Assembly: GCA_021838785.1 (NCBI GenBank)
Contig: JAKCCV010000019.1
Coordinates: 1 to 64,000, forward strand
DNA from: Acidobacteriota bacterium
GTDB taxonomy: Bacteria; Acidobacteriota; Terriglobia; UBA7540
Direction: 5' to 3'
Length of the DNA stretch: 64,000 nucleotides
Positions within the stretch are counted from its first letter, which is position 1; the number at the start of each line of letters is the position of its first letter. Positions 61,306 to 64,000 of the stretch are shown here, piece by piece. The translations under genes and the position numbers were made by a program. The notes under the pieces were generated by a model. The model made no database searches and was not told the origin of the DNA. It saw only the letters and a list, made by a program, of their open reading frames with translations.

Positions 61306-61644
61306 GTGAATAATATCTATACCGTGCAAGGCCCGGATTGGGAAAGCCTACAAACTTCTTCCGAACCGGTTTTAGTGGATTTTTGGGCAGCTTGGTGCGC
61401 GCCCTGCCGAATGCTGGCGCCAACGTTTGGAAAGTTGGCGGAAAAGTTTACTCCCGGCATCCGGTTCGCGAAGCTCGACGTGGATGCACTCCCGGAACTG
61501 GCCGCTCGATACAACGTTCGGTCCATTCCAACTTTATTGCTCCTTAAAGGAGGGCAGGAAGTAGAGCGATGGATTGGCGTCCGCTCTTACCAGGAGCTCG
61601 AGAAAAAGCTCGCGGCCCACGTCGCCGTTCCCGCCAAGAACTGA
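61306..61644 (+). CDS. Thioredoxin
   Basis: A 112-residue thioredoxin without a signal peptide, starting at GTG 61306 with AGGAGA upstream. The redox site is WCAPC at 30-34, inside LVDFWAAWCAPCR, and the cis-Pro is in RSIPTLLL (about 76). The Cys-Ala-Pro-Cys site differs from the classic Gly-Pro of E. coli thioredoxin 1 but is common. It should reduce disulfides of cytoplasmic proteins with electrons from thioredoxin reductase. Confidence 0.94.
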   Translation: MNNIYTVQGPDWESLQTSSEPVLVDFWAAWCAPCRMLAPTFGKLAEKFTPGIRFAKLDVDALPELAARYNVRSIPTLLLLKGGQEVERWIGVRSYQELEKKLAAHVAVPAKN

Positions 61645-61765
61645 GCGCCCGGTCGGTGGCCGCGTTGCGAGCCTGCCGCGGGCGAAGCGCAGCGAGGCTA
61701 GCCCTCGAGAGAAGCCGGCCAACCTCTTGGCCGCACGTCATGTTTTTGGTTAAGCTAAACAAACC

Positions 61766-63250
61766 ATGAGCCGATACGTGTTGGCGCTCGATCAAGGGAC
61801 CACCAGCTCGCGGGCCATTCTTTTTGATCACGAGGGCAACGTGCGCGCCTCGGCCAGCATGGAATTCCGGCAGCATTATCCGCGGCCGGGCTGGGTGGAG
61901 CACGATGCCGAAGAGATTTGGCGGTCGCAGATCGCAACGGCGGAAAAGGTTCTGGCCACCGGGCAAGCCTCGGCCGATGACGTTGTGGCCATCGGCATCA
62001 CCAATCAGCGGGAAACCGTGGTGTTGTGGGATCGGGCCACGGGCAAACCGGTGCATCGCGCTATCGTCTGGCAGTGCCGCCGCACGGCGGAAGCCTGCGA
62101 CCGCATTCGTCAGCAGGGCTTTGACCGCACGCTCCGCGAAAAGACGGGGCTGGTAACGGACGCCTATTTTTCCGGAACCAAAATCGCCTGGCTGTTGGAG
62201 AACGTGCCCGGCCTACGCGAGCGGGCTGAACGCGGCGAACTGGCCGCCGGCACCATAGATTCCTGGCTCATCTGGAACTTGACGGCGGGGCGCGCACATG
62301 TCACCGACGTCTCCAACGCCTCGCGCACCATGCTGTTCAACCTCCACACCCTGCAATGGGACGAGGAGATTCTGCGCTACTTTAAGATTCCCCCTTCGCT
62401 ATTGCCCACGGTCCAGGCCTCGAGCGGCGTGTTGGGCGAGACGCGGCTGTGGGGCAAAAGCATTCCGATTGCCGGCGTCGCCGGCGACCAACAGGCCTCG
62501 CTGTTCGGCCATCAGTGCTTTGAGCCGGGCAGCGCCAAGAACACGTATGGCACGGGGCTGTTCCTGTTGATGAATGCCGGGGAGGAAATTCCGCGCTCGG
62601 ATTCCGGTTTGATTGCCACGGCGGCTTGGCAACGCAACGGCCGAACCGTTTACGCCCTGGAAGGAAGCGTTTTTATAGCTGGCGCGGCCATTCAATGGCT
62701 GCGCGACGGGCTGAGGTTGATTGAGAGCGCCGAAGAAAGTGAGGCCCTGGCCCGCACTGTGCCGGACACCGGCGGCGTCTATCTGGTCCCAGCGTTTGTG
62801 GGGCTGGGTGCACCGCATTGGGACCCTTATGCACGCGGCGTGGTGGTCGGGTTGACGCGCGGCACCGAGCGCGCCCATCTGGTACGGGCCGCGCTCGAGG
62901 CGATGACCTTCCAGACCCGCGAGGTGTTGGAGGCGATGGCCCAAGACGCGGGTCACCCGCCGGAACGCCTGCGCGTGGATGGTGGCGCGGCGCGCAACGA
63001 TTTCCTCTGCCAGTTTCAGGCCGATATCCTCGGCCTGCCGGTGGAACGCCCTGCCACGACGGAGGCGACGGCGCTCGGCGCAGCCTATTTGGCGGGGTTG
63101 GGCGTGGGCTTTTGGAAAGACGAGCGCGAACTGGCCTCGCAGCTTCGCATGGCTCGCCGCTTTGAGCCGCAAATGAGCCCCGCTCGCCGCGACGAACTCT
63201 TTGCCGGTTGGCGGCGCGCCGTCGGGCGCGCGAAGGGATGGGCCCATTAA
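61766..63250 (+). CDS. glpK: Glycerol kinase
   Basis: Phosphorylates glycerol with ATP to glycerol 3-phosphate. The 494 residues match the FGGY family. The ATP-binding start is [12 protein letters not shown] (about 6-17), a substrate Arg/Glu pair lies in [12 protein letters not shown] (about 75-86), with W103-x-C-R (IVWQCRRT) after it. The C-terminal domain has [18 protein letters not shown] (about 406) and the FGGY signature. glpF and glpD are not adjacent, so uptake and oxidation genes lie elsewhere. It begins about 120 bases after the thioredoxin gene. Confidence 0.96.
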   Translation: MSRYVLALDQGTTSSRAILFDHEGNVRASASMEFRQHYPRPGWVEHDAEEIWRSQIATAEKVLATGQASADDVVAIGITNQRETVVLWDRATGKPVHRAIVWQCRRTAEACDRIRQQGFDRTLREKTGLVTDAYFSGTKIAWLLENVPGLRERAERGELAAGTIDSWLIWNLTAGRAHVTDVSNASRTMLFNLHTLQWDEEILRYFKIPPSLLPTVQASSGVLGETRLWGKSIPIAGVAGDQQASLFGHQCFEPGSAKNTYGTGLFLLMNAGEEIPRSDSGLIATAAWQRNGRTVYALEGSVFIAGAAIQWLRDGLRLIESAEESEALARTVPDTGGVYLVPAFVGLGAPHWDPYARGVVVGLTRGTERAHLVRAALEAMTFQTREVLEAMAQDAGHPPERLRVDGGAARNDFLCQFQADILGLPVERPATTEATALGAAYLAGLGVGFWKDERELASQLRMARRFEPQMSPARRDELFAGWRRAVGRAKGWAH

Positions 63251-63336
63251 CACGCCGAGGAGAAAGGCTTTAAGTTGCCCGCCCCTCGCTCCCATTTTAC
63301 GCTTTGGATTCCCATGAATAACCCCGAGGTGCAACG

Positions 63337-63486
63337 ATGAAGGTGAGAGACCCGGTTTGCAAGATGGAGATTGATGCGGAAAAGGCCGCGGCCACGAGCG
63401 AGTACCAAGGAAAGAAGTTTTATTTTTGCGCGCCCGGCTGTAAGGCGGCCTTTGACAAGGACCCAGCCCGTTACGTCGGGCAATAA
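63337..63486 (+). CDS. YHS domain mini-protein
   Basis: A 49-residue protein covering exactly one YHS domain: VRDPVCKMEID at residues 3-13, YQGKKFYFCAPGCK at about 28-41, and FDKDPARYVG at the end. The three cysteines (8, 35, 39) fit a metal-binding TRASH/YHS pattern. The family is linked to metal handling, often with P-type ATPases; no transporter is nearby. It starts 87 bases after glpK, and the stop is 12 bases from the convergent molybdopterin gene. Confidence 0.85.
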   Translation: MKVRDPVCKMEIDAEKAAATSEYQGKKFYFCAPGCKAAFDKDPARYVGQ

Positions 63487-63497
63487 GTTGCCAGCCG

Positions 63498-64000
63498 TTA
63501 AATGACGTGAACCGTGACCACTTGTTGGCCGGTTGCGCCGCGAGGGAAGGTGCTCGTGGGACCGCGCCCCTCGATGCGGCCATGGCCGTCAATAGCCCGC
63601 AGGCGAATCTTGTACTTTCCCGGCTTGGGGTTCGCCCAAGTGTACTTCCAAAAGGTCCAGACGATCGGGGAAGGATTGCTAAAGATCGTGGTAGGCTCCC
63701 ACGTCTTGCCATTATCAAAGCTGATCTCGACCGACCGAATGCCATCCAGGTTCCCAATCGCGTAACCGGCGAACTGCAAGTTCTTTCCGCGCAACTTGGC
63801 TCCGTCCCGCAGGTCCGTGAAGCGAGCCTGCGCCCAGCGCTCGCAGTTGTCCGACCAGCCGCGCGATTCCCAATAGCCGAGGTAGTGCTTTTTGCGTAAC
63901 TCAATGCGGGTCACCCACTTGGGCTGCTTCATGCCGAACTTGCCCGGAATAAAAACCCGGGCGGGATACCCGTGAATGGGCGGCAAATCCACGCCGTTCA
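63498..64000 (-). CDS. Molybdopterin oxidoreductase of the sulfite oxidase family, C-terminal part
   Basis: Partial: the gene enters from the right edge of the window on the minus strand. The 167 or so visible residues begin inside the molybdopterin-binding domain (DLPPIHGYPARVFIPGKFG) and continue into the Mo-co dimerisation Ig-like domain, with VEISFDNGKTWEP and WTFWKYTW as its hallmark strands. This matches sulfite oxidase/SorA-like enzymes; substrate and any signal peptide cannot be judged. Confidence 0.85.
   Translation of the reverse strand, partial: NGVDLPPIHGYPARVFIPGKFGMKQPKWVTRIELRKKHYLGYWESRGWSDNCERWAQARFTDLRDGAKLRGKNLQFAGYAIGNLDGIRSVEISFDNGKTWEPTTIFSNPSPIVWTFWKYTWANPKPGKYKIRLRAIDGHGRIEGRGPTSTFPRGATGQQVVTVHVI

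Noticed and set aside
62399-63904. 501-codon minus-strand frame
   Set aside because: Antisense to glpK and the YHS gene; no recognisable domain.
1-64000. CRISPR arrays, rRNA genes, replication origin
   Set aside because: No regularly spaced direct repeats, rRNA-like stretches or DnaA-box clusters were seen on reading the window.

Overview
This looks like the chromosome of a Gram-negative, GC-rich member of the Acidobacteriota. The assignment is inference from gene content. lpxD indicates a lipid A outer membrane. Two very large TonB receptors begin with a carboxypeptidase-like domain (Oar type). There are many TPR proteins, an ASPIC/UnbV (CRTAC1-type) repeat protein, an Acidobacteria-style VWFA-related protein and a futalosine-pathway mqnE. 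A PVM-like microcompartment locus with a class II aldolase is also present.

Layout. 0.3-11 kb is core: lpxD (-), a PilZ protein, a response regulator without its phosphoacceptor Asp, a Xer recombinase tightly followed by a CCA-adding enzyme, dnaE, accA and a family 2 glycosyltransferase. 11-21.5 kb is an outer-membrane/periplasmic cluster: Oar-like receptor, perfect terminator, three TPR proteins, ASPIC/UnbV protein. 21.8-28.7 kb is a minus-strand series: Ser/Thr kinase with PEGA repeats, coiled-coil protein, bactofilin, methyltransferase-like protein, class II aldolase, one BMC hexamer protein, three BMC pentamer proteins and a DUF2283 gene. 29-43.5 kb holds queF, a second Oar-like receptor, lutB, an ECF sigma/anti-sigma/TPR operon, a DUF58 protein, a ROK kinase, a small beta-barrel protein, a VWFA protein and a DUF4870 protein.

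43.8-47.1 kb is the most unusual part. Behind a good sigma-70-type promoter lies a three-gene operon: a Rad51/RadA-like protein that has lost Walker A and the Walker B Asp, a small helical protein, and a family B DNA polymerase with a degraded exonuclease domain and motif C reading L-V-D instead of D-T-D. It resembles the archaeal PolB2/Dpo2 group and, in layout, an ImuA-type translesion cassette. mqnE converges on it with overlapping 3' ends.

48.4-53.2 kb is an accessory patch between a lone gluconate 2-dehydrogenase subunit 3 gene and tRNA-Ile(GAT). It holds two degraded transposase remnants, an Ig-like gene fragment, a lipoprotein gene split by a C7 tract, an XRE regulator preceded by two palindromic operators, and an excisionase-like HTH gene with a probable frame defect. 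53.4-58.9 kb is the isoprenoid/envelope operon uppS-cdsA-dxr-rseP-ispG. The window closes with ribF, an MBL hydrolase, a DUF1844 protein, thioredoxin, glpK, a tiny YHS protein and the 3' part of a molybdopterin oxidoreductase.
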